Shown here: in pieces, positions 34,141 through 42,660 of the stretch | How the letters are laid out: every line of letters begins with the position of its first letter | How positions within the stretch are numbered: the stretch's first letter is position 1 | Notes under the pieces: generated by a model | Told to the model about the DNA's origin: nothing | The model's database searches: none | Seen by the model: the letters and a program-made list of their open reading frames with translations, nothing else | Program-made: the position numbers and the translations under genes | Source of the DNA: Bacillota bacterium | Lineage (GTDB): Bacteria; Bacillota; Syntrophomonadia; Syntrophomonadales; Syntrophomonadaceae | Direction: 5' to 3' | Length of the DNA stretch: 64,000 nt | NCBI GenBank assembly: GCA_023395515.1 | Contig: JAEWZB010000020.1 | Location: 18,796-82,795 of the forward strand

Positions 34141-36123
34141 CTACTTACGTTTTCTTTTGGGCTGCTGCATCTGTTTAATCAAATCCCGCAATTCAGCCGC
34201 TTTTTCAAAATCTAATTTGTCCGCAGCTTTACGCATCTCCATTTCCATTTCCCCGATCAGACGCTTTCTTTCTTCCGCGGGCATTTCCCGTAAATACTTG
34301 ACATCATACTGCCCCGGCTCTTCGGCTATAGTAGCCTCAATGGAAGCATAAACGGCTTTTTTAATGCTTTCCGGAGTTATATTATTAGCCGTATTGTAAG
34401 CTATTTGCTTTTCCCGGCGCCGATTAGTCTCCTCAATAGCCGTCTGCATAGAGGGGGTAATCCGGTCAGCATACATAATGACCCGGCCTTCTACGTTCCT
34501 GGCCGCTCGGCCGATAGTTTGAATCAGCGACCGGGCCGAACGCAAAAAGCCTTCTTTGTCTGCGTCAAGTATAGCCACTAAGGCTACCTCGGGCAAATCC
34601 AATCCTTCCCGCAGCAGATTTATGCCTACTAATACATCAAAAGCTCCGGTTCTCAACTCTCTTAAAATTTCTAACCGCTCTAAAGCATCAATATCCGAGT
34701 GCATGTAGCGCACCTTAATATTAGCATCAGCTAAATAGTCGGTTAAATCCTCGGACATACGTTTAGTTAAAGTAGTTACTAAAACCCGAAAACCTTTTTC
34801 TACTACTTGTCTTATCTCCGCCATCAAATCATCAATCTGGTTTTCGGTGGGACGAATAATAATTTCCGGGTCAATTAATCCGGTGGGCCTTATTATTTGT
34901 TCGGCTACTTGGCTGCTGGCCTCTATTTCGTAGTCGCCGGGAGTAGCACTAACATAAATAATTTGATTAATCTTGGCATCAAATTCATTAAACCTTAAAG
35001 GACGGTTATCTAAAGCTGAAGGCAATCTAAACCCAAAATCGACTAAATTTTGCTTACGGGATCTATCTCCCTCAAACATACCTCTAATCTGGGGTATCCC
35101 AATATGAGACTCATCAATAAACAACAAAAAGTCGGGGGGGAAAAAATCAATTAATGTATAAGGCGGTTCTCCCGGGGCCCGGCCTGTTATATAGCGGGAG
35201 TAATTTTCAATACCTTTACAATAGCCGATTTCCTTAATCATTTCCAAATCATAGCGGGTTCGTTGTTCAATGCGCTGGGCCTCAATAAGTTTATCTGCTG
35301 CTTTAAACTTTCTTACCTGTTCATAAAGCTCTTTTTCTATTTCATCAGCCGCAGCTATCATGCGATCTCTGGTAGTGACAAAGTGAGAAGCCGGAAATAT
35401 CATGATATGCAGCCGGCGGCCTAAAATTTCTCCGGTTAAAGGATTAAATTCAATAATACGGTCTATTTCATCCCCAAAAAATTCGACTCTAATCGCGTTT
35501 TCCCCGGTGGAGGCCGGGAAAATTTCTACAACATCACCCCGTACCCTAAACTCTCCCCGGGTAAAGGCGAATTCATTGCGTTCATACTGGTTTTCTACCA
35601 GCTTACGCAACAAAACATCCCGCGCTATTTCCATTCCCGGGCGCAAAGAGATAGCCATTTCGTAATAATCCTGGGGGGAGCCTAAGCCATAAATACAAGA
35701 CACACTAGCTACAATAATCACATCCCGCCGTTCCAACAAGGAAGCGGTGGCCGAATGACGCAGCTTATCTATTTCATCATTTATGGAAGAATCCTTTTCA
35801 ATATAAGTATCTGAAGAGGGTACATAAGCTTCAGGTTGATAATAATCATAGTAACTTATAAAATATTCCACAGCATTTTCGGGAAAAAACTGTTTAAACT
35901 CCGCATAAAGCTGACCGGCTAAAGTCTTATTAGGAGCCATTACTAAGGTGGGCCTTTGCAGCCCGGCAATAATCTGGGCCATAGTATAAGTCTTACCTGA
36001 CCCGGTAACTCCTAAAAGAGTTTGTCCGCGCTGACCGGATTCTAAGCCCTTAATCAACTTCTCAATGGCATAAGGCTGATCTCCGGTTGGTTTATATTCC
36101 GAATGAAGTGCAAATTTATTCAT
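34141..36123 (-). CDS. uvrB: Excinuclease ABC subunit B
   Basis: A 660-residue damage-verifying helicase. Walker A is LLGVTGSGKTYTMAQ, the beta-hairpin region is ISYYDYYQPEAYVPSSDTYIEKDSSIN, Walker B is FIDESH, helicase motif VI is QTIGRAARN, and the C-terminal UVR motif (about 620-655) contacts UvrC. ATG 36123 (MNKFALHSEYKP) follows GGAGGG and matches the family start; codons further 5' in the same frame overlap the leader. A promoter with a LexA-like box lies about 100 bp upstream. Confidence 0.97.
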   Translation of the reverse strand: MNKFALHSEYKPTGDQPYAIEKLIKGLESGQRGQTLLGVTGSGKTYTMAQIIAGLQRPTLVMAPNKTLAGQLYAEFKQFFPENAVEYFISYYDYYQPEAYVPSSDTYIEKDSSINDEIDKLRHSATASLLERRDVIIVASVSCIYGLGSPQDYYEMAISLRPGMEIARDVLLRKLVENQYERNEFAFTRGEFRVRGDVVEIFPASTGENAIRVEFFGDEIDRIIEFNPLTGEILGRRLHIMIFPASHFVTTRDRMIAAADEIEKELYEQVRKFKAADKLIEAQRIEQRTRYDLEMIKEIGYCKGIENYSRYITGRAPGEPPYTLIDFFPPDFLLFIDESHIGIPQIRGMFEGDRSRKQNLVDFGFRLPSALDNRPLRFNEFDAKINQIIYVSATPGDYEIEASSQVAEQIIRPTGLIDPEIIIRPTENQIDDLMAEIRQVVEKGFRVLVTTLTKRMSEDLTDYLADANIKVRYMHSDIDALERLEILRELRTGAFDVLVGINLLREGLDLPEVALVAILDADKEGFLRSARSLIQTIGRAARNVEGRVIMYADRITPSMQTAIEETNRRREKQIAYNTANNITPESIKKAVYASIEATIAEEPGQYDVKYLREMPAEERKRLIGEMEMEMRKAADKLDFEKAAELRDLIKQMQQPKRKRK

Positions 36124-36223
36124 ATTTCTACCCTCCGCAGGTAAACGCCAACTTAAATGTAAACGTAGAAAACGGCGTTCACAACATTCCATTAAACGGA
36201 ATCCATGACGCCAAAACATTCAA

Positions 36224-36269
36224 GAACAAATGTTTGTAAATATAATAACATAACTAAAGTCAGGTGCAA
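36224..36269 (-). promoter_or_regulatory. uvrB promoter with LexA (SOS) box
   Basis: Minus strand TTGCAC (36269-36264), 16 bases, TATTAT (36247-36242). Directly downstream is AAACATTTGTTC (36235-36224), one mismatch from the Gram-positive LexA core GAAC-N4-GTTC. A repressor bound there would cover the transcription start, so damage induction of uvrB-uvrA is likely. Confidence 0.65.
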
Positions 36270-36282
36270 GGGGTTTTTTGAA

Positions 36283-36329
36283 GTGAGGGGTAAAAACCCA
36301 CGTCTCACACCTTACCCCTCACGCCTCAC
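36283..36329. repeat. Hairpin-forming CTCACACCTTACCCC tract
   Basis: GTGAGGGGTAA at 36283-36293 pairs with TTACCCCTCAC at 36311-36322 around an ACCCACGTCTCACACC loop. On the minus strand it lies directly after the stop of the double ATPase gene and can act as a 3' hairpin. It is the clearest member of a family of similar tracts at 3' ends in this window. Confidence 0.55.
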
Positions 36330-37390
36330 CGATTCACTATCTGTACCCGCAGGTTTTCGCGCTTTTCATCTAAGCTTTCAAAATCAGTTAAAGCTGAATA
36401 TACTTTTTTTAAGCCTTTTAAACTGCTGCGCATATTATCCAACTGGGCTTGGGCTTCTAATATCAGGGTTTCATAATTACGGTATGATTCACTTTTTAGC
36501 ATATCAGCCATATCTACTTCATAGCTTTCCAGAATGGTAGTCATATCAATAACTATATCCCAGGGCTTAATGGTTAATTCAGTATTACCTCCATCAACTA
36601 AAGCTACCTGAAGATTCTTAATTATTACCATATCCAGACTATCTACATCAAATCCGCTATGATAATATTCCAGAATAAATCCCTTTTCCTTAAATATAGA
36701 GGCTAATTCATTTATTATGGTTGATTTAGCACTGCCCGAAGGGCCAATAAGAATATAGCGTTTTTGGCATCCGGCACTAAGCTCATCTATATAGTTTATC
36801 ATTCCATCTGCAGTCAAGGCACTGGCAAAATAATGCTTTTCCCGGGGTTGTTCTTCTAAAATATCTTTAGCTAAGTCATCTATTAGATTTTTAATCTTGG
36901 GCATATTCAAATGTTTAGCGGCTACTTTTTTGATTTCATGTTTAACGGTATCGGCTTGTTTTAATAAGTAATATGCCTGTTTACTTTTAACTGCTACTTC
37001 AGCTATTAATTTTTCTATATCATTTCGTTTAGCACTGGTAACGTCCTTATCTATAAAATCGCCTAAGTTAATAATCTCGCCTATTCCTCCCGGATAAGAC
37101 GGGTCAATGGGATTAGGCAGACTCCCATTAACTACCGCGGCATCTAACTGGGGAATATAAACGCCATCAGGGTTAAGAGGATCAATGGCCGATACCCAAA
37201 ATTCTATCTCATAACCTTGCTCACACATGGTCTCCCCCAGCAACCTAATTAAAGTAGACTTGCCCGAACCAGCCGGCCCTTTTAGAATATATACCTGGCG
37301 CAATCCTTCAATTAAGTCGGGAATAAATGTAAAAAACCCATTCTTAGTATGGCTGCTGGTAAAAATATATTTTATCTTACCTTTATTCAC
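36326..37390 (-). CDS. Tandem P-loop ATPase (PRK06851-like), function unknown
   Basis: A 354-residue protein with two P-loops: GPAGSGKSTLIRLLG at about residues 37-50 and GPSGSAKSTIINELA in the second half. Each half has its own Asp-rich segment after the P-loop (VSAIDPLNPDG and HSGFDVDSLD). It looks like an internal duplication. I recognise it as the PRK06851-type conserved protein of Bacillota; no function is known to me. GTG 37390 (MNKGKIKYIFTS) has GAGGTG seven bases upstream; TTG 37405 is the alternative. It lies between uvrB and the division genes, with a 380-bp repeat gap upstream. Confidence 0.78.
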   Translation of the reverse strand: MNKGKIKYIFTSSHTKNGFFTFIPDLIEGLRQVYILKGPAGSGKSTLIRLLGETMCEQGYEIEFWVSAIDPLNPDGVYIPQLDAAVVNGSLPNPIDPSYPGGIGEIINLGDFIDKDVTSAKRNDIEKLIAEVAVKSKQAYYLLKQADTVKHEIKKVAAKHLNMPKIKNLIDDLAKDILEEQPREKHYFASALTADGMINYIDELSAGCQKRYILIGPSGSAKSTIINELASIFKEKGFILEYYHSGFDVDSLDMVIIKNLQVALVDGGNTELTIKPWDIVIDMTTILESYEVDMADMLKSESYRNYETLILEAQAQLDNMRSSLKGLKKVYSALTDFESLDEKRENLRVQIVNR

Positions 37391-37528
37391 CTCAAAGCAC
37401 CTCAAGCCATAGAAATATATACTAATATATTCAACCTGTAAGTGAAATGTTAATACTATATGGGTTTTGAATTTTTAAAAATAATCCGGAAAAACCGTCC
37501 GAGATGACTGACAAAGTTCTAGCTATAA

Positions 37529-37756
37529 TGATAGGCTTCGCCTACTTGGGTTTGACGCACTCTACGAGTACCACCCTTACGAGGACTACTCATGTTCCTT
37601 GCAGTCACTACTAAGGTTGCTGATGCTCCTTACAGTCGCTATTAAAGTTGCTGACTTACGCTGACCCTTCGGGCACTGATTTCACTGTTTTAATTTTATG
37701 TAGGGGCGACCTTTGGTCGCCAGTTAAACCCCCGGCGGCCCAAGGCCGCCCCTACA
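37529..37756. repeat. Composite intergenic repeat C
   Basis: In the 380-bp gap between the ATPase and MinJ-like genes. It contains TAGGC-TTCG-CCTA, then TTGGGTTTGACGC as in elements A and B, then two tandem ~31-bp units (CATGTTCCTTGCAGTCACTA and TGATGCTCCTTACAGTCGCT, about 37590-37652), then the 24-bp TGTAGGGGCGACC motif at 37699-37722 and an inverted relative of it at 37733-37756 (ending CCGCCCCTACA). The region 37391-37528 shows nothing else. Confidence 0.7.
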
Positions 37757-37772
37757 CCTTGCTCCTCACACC

Positions 37773-39005
37773 TTACCCCTTACTTTTAAAGTGCCTGCGC
37801 CATAAATCAAACCAGCTATCCTCTTTTACCGTTAAATACCTCTTAACCCTGCCATCAGGAACAAATATTATACCTAATTCATCATCAGGATACTTTTTAG
37901 CCGTTAAATGAACTATTTGCTGATCGCGCTTAATTTCAAATACCACATTATTAACCGCCTCACTAACTAACTCCTGGACTTCCCGTTGGTCATTAACTAC
38001 TGCCTTATTAAGGCTTAAGATTATATCCCCCGCTTTCAGCCCGGCCCGGGCAGCTAAAGAAGCAGCTTCCATATGTAAAACCCCTACCCCTATAGAAGGA
38101 TTAATATATTTAGGTTTTTTAGACCTTTCTTCTTTCATTCCTAACCATATTACCAGCTCATGGCCTAGAGGGCTAAATAAGGCTACTACCGGCAGAAAAA
38201 TAGTCCAGTTAGAAGCTAAAACTGATAAACTTAACAAAATTAAACTAAAAGCCAGTAAGTGCAAAGCAGATTTATTAGCCTTCTGACCCGGAGTTCGCGT
38301 GGTAGTAAGGTCGCCATATCCTAATACAGCTAAAACAGGCAGCAAAGTATAAGTATAACTTTGATCCAATCCTCCATAATCACCTAATAATGGCCACCAT
38401 TCCGGCATCATCACTCCACTGCCCGGATCTGCTATACCGGTACTGACTAAAGCTATTAAAGGCAGAGGCCAAAACTTTTGCAAGTTAAAGCCGCCTCGCA
38501 TTTCCCCGCCTTGTTTTACATAGACTGGTATCGCATTAAAATGCCCATTTAACATAATTAATACACTTTCCACCATATGCAATATAGCAATTAACCCCAT
38601 AAGTTGAGGAATGCTTATTTGGGGATAATCAAAAACCAAACTAATAATAGCCAATATTCCCCCCGCATAAGCAAAACATAAATAGCGGGGACTAATTAGC
38701 ATTAAGCCTAAGGCAATAATCCACAAGGGTAAAATACCCACACTTTGCAAATCTATCCCGATAAATACTAATAAAACACTACCTATTACTCCCCCGAATA
38801 TTCCCAGAAAGGTAGATAATAAAGCTGATTTAAAATAAATCCTGCGTTTAGAATAGATGATAGTAGATGATAAATTCTCCACCCGCCTATACTGCCAGCT
38901 AATTAAAACAAAAAGCAGTATATATAGTATGATAAATAACGGTGAAGAAAAAGAATCTATAATAACCTGCCCCATCATAGCTAAGACTGCTAGGATAAAA
39001 TCCAC
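37773..39005 (-). CDS. MinJ-like polytopic membrane PDZ protein
   Basis: A 410-residue protein with about seven to eight hydrophobic helices in the first 285 residues, then a C-terminal cytoplasmic PDZ domain (about 300-385; IGVGVLHMEAASLAARAGLKAGDIILSLNK). The layout and position match B. subtilis MinJ/YvjD, which links MinCD to DivIVA at poles and septa and lies beside ctpB and ftsEX as here. No minC, minD or divIVA is in this window. GTG 39005 follows GGAGGTG. The assignment is by architecture and synteny; a generic PDZ membrane protein is the alternative. Confidence 0.7.
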   Translation of the reverse strand: MDFILAVLAMMGQVIIDSFSSPLFIILYILLFVLISWQYRRVENLSSTIIYSKRRIYFKSALLSTFLGIFGGVIGSVLLVFIGIDLQSVGILPLWIIALGLMLISPRYLCFAYAGGILAIISLVFDYPQISIPQLMGLIAILHMVESVLIMLNGHFNAIPVYVKQGGEMRGGFNLQKFWPLPLIALVSTGIADPGSGVMMPEWWPLLGDYGGLDQSYTYTLLPVLAVLGYGDLTTTRTPGQKANKSALHLLAFSLILLSLSVLASNWTIFLPVVALFSPLGHELVIWLGMKEERSKKPKYINPSIGVGVLHMEAASLAARAGLKAGDIILSLNKAVVNDQREVQELVSEAVNNVVFEIKRDQQIVHLTAKKYPDDELGIIFVPDGRVKRYLTVKEDSWFDLWRRHFKSKG

Positions 39006-39027
39006 TCTAACACCTCCATACTGTTAA

Positions 39028-39080
39028 GAAAAACTAGGACTTTTCTCGATTTTTGCCCCTAGTAATTGGGAAAAGTATAA
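39028..39080. repeat. Leader repeat, divergent copy 3
   Basis: GAAAAACTAGGAC at 39028 followed by an inverted CCTAGT at 39058-39063 and then AAAAGTATAAGAAAA. The parts and their order (terminator, TATAAGAAAA, hairpin) resemble the copies at 10.7 and 50.6 kb, but the ACTATCA/TGATAGT core is not seen. It forms the 5' leader of the MinJ-like gene. Confidence 0.4.
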
Positions 39081-39081
39081 G

Positions 39082-39107
39082 AAAAGCAGAGTAATATACT
39101 CTGCTTT
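39082..39107 (-). terminator. Terminator after the Ctp protease gene
   Basis: Minus strand AGCAGAGTA-TAT-TACTCTGCT followed by TTTC, about 44 bases after the stop of the gene at 39151. Confidence 0.75.
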
Positions 39108-39150
39108 CCAAAATCACGAATTAAAAACCGTTCCTACTAACATTAGTTCT

Positions 39151-40299
39151 CTAAAATATTTGGCTTTTCAGTACCTCGATAGCCTTCTTAAGCTGTACAT
39201 CTTCATTACTTTGCAGGTCTAAATTTACCTCATAATCGGGGTTAATACCTATCTCATTTATATCAGTGCCATTAGGAGTAAAATATTTCGAGGTAGTTAA
39301 TTTTAAGGCTCCCCCATCCCGCAGAGGATATACCGTTTGTACTAAGCCTTTGCCGTAAGTTTTTTCACCCACTAACACCGCCCGTTTATTATCCTGCAAA
39401 GCACCGGCCAATATCTCGGAAGCACTGGCACTATCAGAATTAACCAAAACCACTAAAGGAATATCTACCTTACCGGCTGTAGCCCGAAAAATTCTTTCCG
39501 TTCCCTTGCCATTTACTACACTGACAACTTCATCCCCATCCAGGAAAATTCCGGCTATTGATATAGCCGCATCAAAGTCTCCTCCCCCATTAAACCGTAA
39601 ATCTAAAATAAGGCCTTTGATTTTACTTTGCTCTAAAAGGCGATTCATACTATCTGCCATTTCTTGAGGTGATTGGCTATGAAATTGATTCAACTTGATA
39701 TAGCCAATTTCAGGATTATCTTCTAACACTTGATCTTCTACGGAAGGAACGTTAATAATTTCTCTAACAATTTTAAAATCATGTTCGCCCCCGTCTGACT
39801 CCCGGTATACAGTTAAAATCACTTGAGTTCCCGGGTCACCTCGCATGAGATTAGCAGCTTCATCCTGAGTCATATGGGTAGTTGCTTCTCCATTAATAGC
39901 AATAATAATATCGTTATGTAGAACCCCTGCGGCAAAAGCCGGAGTTCCTTTTATAGGTGCCACTACTTTAAGCCGGCCTTGTTCATCTTGGGATATATAT
40001 ACCCCTATTCCTCCAAATTGAGCTTCCAAGCGAATCTTTAATTCCTGCCAGGTATCTTTATCTAAGTATTTTGAATAAGGATCATCAAGAGAATCAACTA
40101 TTCCAGCCGTTGCCCCTTGAATTAAACTGGAAGAATTAATATCATGAAGTGATTGAGTTTTAACTAACCCTAACACACTTAAAAATGTCCCTATACCACT
40201 TAAATTCGTAAGGAAAAGAAAAATTAGGCTTCCTATTACCAGCATACCTGTTAAGGAAAAAAATATATTAAGCCCTTTAAACCAAGTAGATTTTCTCAA
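39151..40299 (-). CDS. S41-family C-terminal processing protease
   Basis: A 382-residue CtpA/CtpB-type serine protease: one N-terminal membrane helix (about 10-33), PDZ domain (about 90-180; GIGVYISQDEQGRLKVVAPI and GDPGTQVILTVYRE), and the peptidase domain with Ser in NSDSASASEILAGAL and Lys in GEKTYGKGLVQT, the Ser-Lys dyad. In B. subtilis CtpB activates a sporulation checkpoint protease. It lies next to the MinJ-like gene, as ctpB does in Bacillus. The start is TTG 40299 with GGTGG upstream, and the gene ends at a good terminator. The substrate here is unknown. Confidence 0.92.
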   Translation of the reverse strand: MRKSTWFKGLNIFFSLTGMLVIGSLIFLFLTNLSGIGTFLSVLGLVKTQSLHDINSSSLIQGATAGIVDSLDDPYSKYLDKDTWQELKIRLEAQFGGIGVYISQDEQGRLKVVAPIKGTPAFAAGVLHNDIIIAINGEATTHMTQDEAANLMRGDPGTQVILTVYRESDGGEHDFKIVREIINVPSVEDQVLEDNPEIGYIKLNQFHSQSPQEMADSMNRLLEQSKIKGLILDLRFNGGGDFDAAISIAGIFLDGDEVVSVVNGKGTERIFRATAGKVDIPLVVLVNSDSASASEILAGALQDNKRAVLVGEKTYGKGLVQTVYPLRDGGALKLTTSKYFTPNGTDINEIGINPDYEVNLDLQSNEDVQLKKAIEVLKSQIF

Positions 40300-40410
40300 T
40301 TCTTCACCACCATATACTATATTTATTAATTCCCTATCAGTATTATGTTACTCCAATAGAAAAGTTAAAACAATTAATTAAATACAGAAACTACCTGGAT
40401 TTTTATTAAA

Positions 40411-40436
40411 AATATAAGGGAAGCTTAAGCTTCCCT
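40411..40436 (-). terminator. Terminator after the M23 hydrolase gene
   Basis: A perfect palindrome AGGGAAGCTTAAGCTTCCCT followed on the minus strand by TATATTTTT. It is about 110 bases past the M23 stop codon; between them (40468-40546) are an inverted copy of the GATGCTCC motif and a CTCCTCACTCCTTACCC tract. Confidence 0.65.
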
Positions 40437-40543
40437 CATAAATCATATTAAAAATTACAACCATATAGCGACTGTCAGGAGCATCGGTAGTCCCTAGAGG
40501 GTACACCTTTCCCCTACTCCTCACTCCTTACCCTTCATACTCC

Positions 40544-41683
40544 TTACTTAATATAAGGCATAGGATCAGTGTGAGTACCATTTACACGTACTTCAAAATG
40601 TAAATGAGGGCCGGTGCTCCAGCCGGTACTGCCTACCTTGCCTATTTCTTGTCCTTTAACTACTACATCACCTTTTGAGGATACAAACTTGCTTTGATGA
40701 GCATATACGGTGGAAATGCCGTTGCCATGGTCTACAATGGTAGTGTTACCATTAGCACTCATCCAACCGGTAAAAATAACGGTCCCACTGTCAGCCGCTA
40801 CGATGGAAGCCGACATAGGTGCTCCGATATCAACTCCGGTATGCATTCTGCGTTCTTTTACAATAGGATGAAATCTCATGCCATAGGGGGAAGTTATGCC
40901 TTTATAGCCCGGAGTCGGCCAAGTCATAACTCCGGTACCTAACATTGCTCCTCCATTGGCGGCTTGAATCTGCCTGATCATGGCTTCAATTTGAGCAGAA
41001 GCCTTTTCCAGTTCGGCTAAAGCTTCTTCATAAGCCTTTCTTTCGGTAGCTACAGTAGATAATAACTTTTGTTTTTCATTCTTTTGGGAATCTAATTCAT
41101 TTTTTAAGGATTGTTCATTATCCCTTATCCCTACTAATTCTTTTTGCTTTACTTCTAAATCACTTTTCTTCATCTTAAGGTCATTTTTTTGCTTATTAAT
41201 AGTTTCAATAAGTTCAACATCTTGTTCCACGATTAGATTTAACATATCATAACGGGTTAAAAAGTCCTTAATATCAGTCGCAGAGAACAATACTTCCATA
41301 TATGATACATTACCTTGTTTATAAATATATTCTAAACGCTCGCTAAGCAGTTCGTCCTTTTGAGCTAACTCCTTTTCACTGGCGGCAATATCTTCTGCGG
41401 TGCGATTAATAAAATCTTCTAACATAGCAATATTCTCGGCTAAAGAACTAATCTTACCTTCAGTGTTACTAATATTTTTTTCGATAGAATTAATCTGCCC
41501 CATTATTGTTTTTTCCTGCTGTTTTTTCTCCTGCACCAGTTTTTCATTTTGATTGATTTGGCGGCTAACATCTTGCAATTGCCTTTGTTGTTCTTCCAGT
41601 TCATCTGCATAAGCCGGCAATATACATGTAATTAAAAGTGCCATACTTAAAGTTATGGAAATAAACTTTTTACTTCTCCTCAC
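40544..41683 (-). CDS. Secreted M23 murein hydrolase with coiled coil (FtsEX partner type)
   Basis: A 379-residue exported protein: signal peptide (about 1-26, ending ILPAYA), long coiled coil (about 28-245, heptad-rich Glu/Lys/Gln), and an M23 LytM peptidase domain (about 260-375). Zinc ligands are in HPIVKERRMHTGVD and GPHLHFEV. This coiled-coil-plus-hydrolase plan is that of EnvC/PcsB/CwlO-like proteins, which are switched on by FtsEX to cut peptidoglycan. Its gene follows ftsX directly, supporting that pairing. All M23 catalytic residues appear present, so it is probably an active enzyme rather than just an activator. GTG 41683 has AAGGAGGGG upstream. Confidence 0.92.
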   Translation of the reverse strand: MRRSKKFISITLSMALLITCILPAYADELEEQQRQLQDVSRQINQNEKLVQEKKQQEKTIMGQINSIEKNISNTEGKISSLAENIAMLEDFINRTAEDIAASEKELAQKDELLSERLEYIYKQGNVSYMEVLFSATDIKDFLTRYDMLNLIVEQDVELIETINKQKNDLKMKKSDLEVKQKELVGIRDNEQSLKNELDSQKNEKQKLLSTVATERKAYEEALAELEKASAQIEAMIRQIQAANGGAMLGTGVMTWPTPGYKGITSPYGMRFHPIVKERRMHTGVDIGAPMSASIVAADSGTVIFTGWMSANGNTTIVDHGNGISTVYAHQSKFVSSKGDVVVKGQEIGKVGSTGWSTGPHLHFEVRVNGTHTDPMPYIK

Positions 41684-41775
41684 TCCAAAAACCCCTCCTT
41701 ACCAAGTGAAACTTTTTTCAGCGGGAGTTTTCTTCATTTCCCACTGCATGTTATTAACTAATCATTAAATAAACA

Positions 41776-42660
41776 CTACACATCTAAAAATCTATTCAAT
41801 GATATTAAAGTCCCTAAGACTCCTAAAACTGCCCCTGCTCCTATTAAGGAAAGATATAACGGTACTAAAGCATCTTGCCCGGTAACTAAAGGCATGAAAA
41901 ATAAAGTATCCATATGTCCAACTAGGGATTGATAGCCCCCGGCTAAAATCAAAATAGAAATCAGGGAGCCTATAGAGCCTAAAATAATCCCTTCTATAAA
42001 GAAGGGCCATCTGATAAACCAATCGGTAGCCCCAATTAGTTTCATGAGGTAAACCTCTTTACGCCGGGCAAATATAGCCAGCCGGATGGTAGTAGCAATA
42101 AGGAAAATAGCGCCAAAGGCTAATAAGCCAATTAAAACCATACTGACCCAACGCACCCATTTAGTAACCTCGAAAAGCCTTTCTACTACACCTTTACCAT
42201 AGCTAACCTCGGTAACACCATGAATATCTTCTACCTTTTCGGCTATATCCGGTACATCATGAGGATTAGCAGCTTTTATACGGTAAGAATCAGGTAAAGG
42301 ATTCTTTTCTAAAGTTTCTTCTAAATCATATTTATCCTTGCTTAAAGTCTTTTGCAGGCTTTTTAAAGCTTCTTCCCGGGATACAAAGGTGATATCCTTT
42401 ACCCCTGGAATATTTTTAATTTCTTCTTTTATGTCCGCAATTTGTGAACCGGTAGTTGATTTATCCAGGTAGGCTACAATTTCTACATCTGACTCCAGCT
42501 TAGTCATAAACTGGCTGGCATTCATAGTAATAAGGACTGCGATACCTAAAATTAAAATACAAATACTCACGGTTGAAATAGTGGCAAAGGTTAGTAAGTT
42601 ATTACGTCTTAATGATCTAAATGCTTCACGAATAAAATATATGAGGTTTCTTATCATCAT
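41776..42660 (-). CDS. ftsX: Cell-division protein FtsX
   Basis: A 294-residue membrane protein with four helices: one near the N-terminus (about 22-45), then three in the C-terminal half (about 172-197, 222-250, 262-285). An extracellular loop (about 50-165) normally contacts the murein hydrolase. With the ATPase FtsE it forms an ABC-like complex controlling peptidoglycan hydrolysis. The ATG overlaps the ftsE stop (ATGATGA), so the two are translationally coupled. Confidence 0.95.
   Translation of the reverse strand: MMIRNLIYFIREAFRSLRRNNLLTFATISTVSICILILGIAVLITMNASQFMTKLESDVEIVAYLDKSTTGSQIADIKEEIKNIPGVKDITFVSREEALKSLQKTLSKDKYDLEETLEKNPLPDSYRIKAANPHDVPDIAEKVEDIHGVTEVSYGKGVVERLFEVTKWVRWVSMVLIGLLAFGAIFLIATTIRLAIFARRKEVYLMKLIGATDWFIRWPFFIEGIILGSIGSLISILILAGGYQSLVGHMDTLFFMPLVTGQDALVPLYLSLIGAGAVLGVLGTLISLNRFLDV

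Noticed and set aside
25497..37756. Interpreting the palindromic repeats as a CRISPR array
   Set aside because: Copies are kilobases apart, variable in length, with no regular spacers and no cas genes.
41792..42022. 76-codon minus-strand frame inside ftsX
   Set aside because: Lies fully within ftsX in another frame; ftsX is a confident conserved gene.
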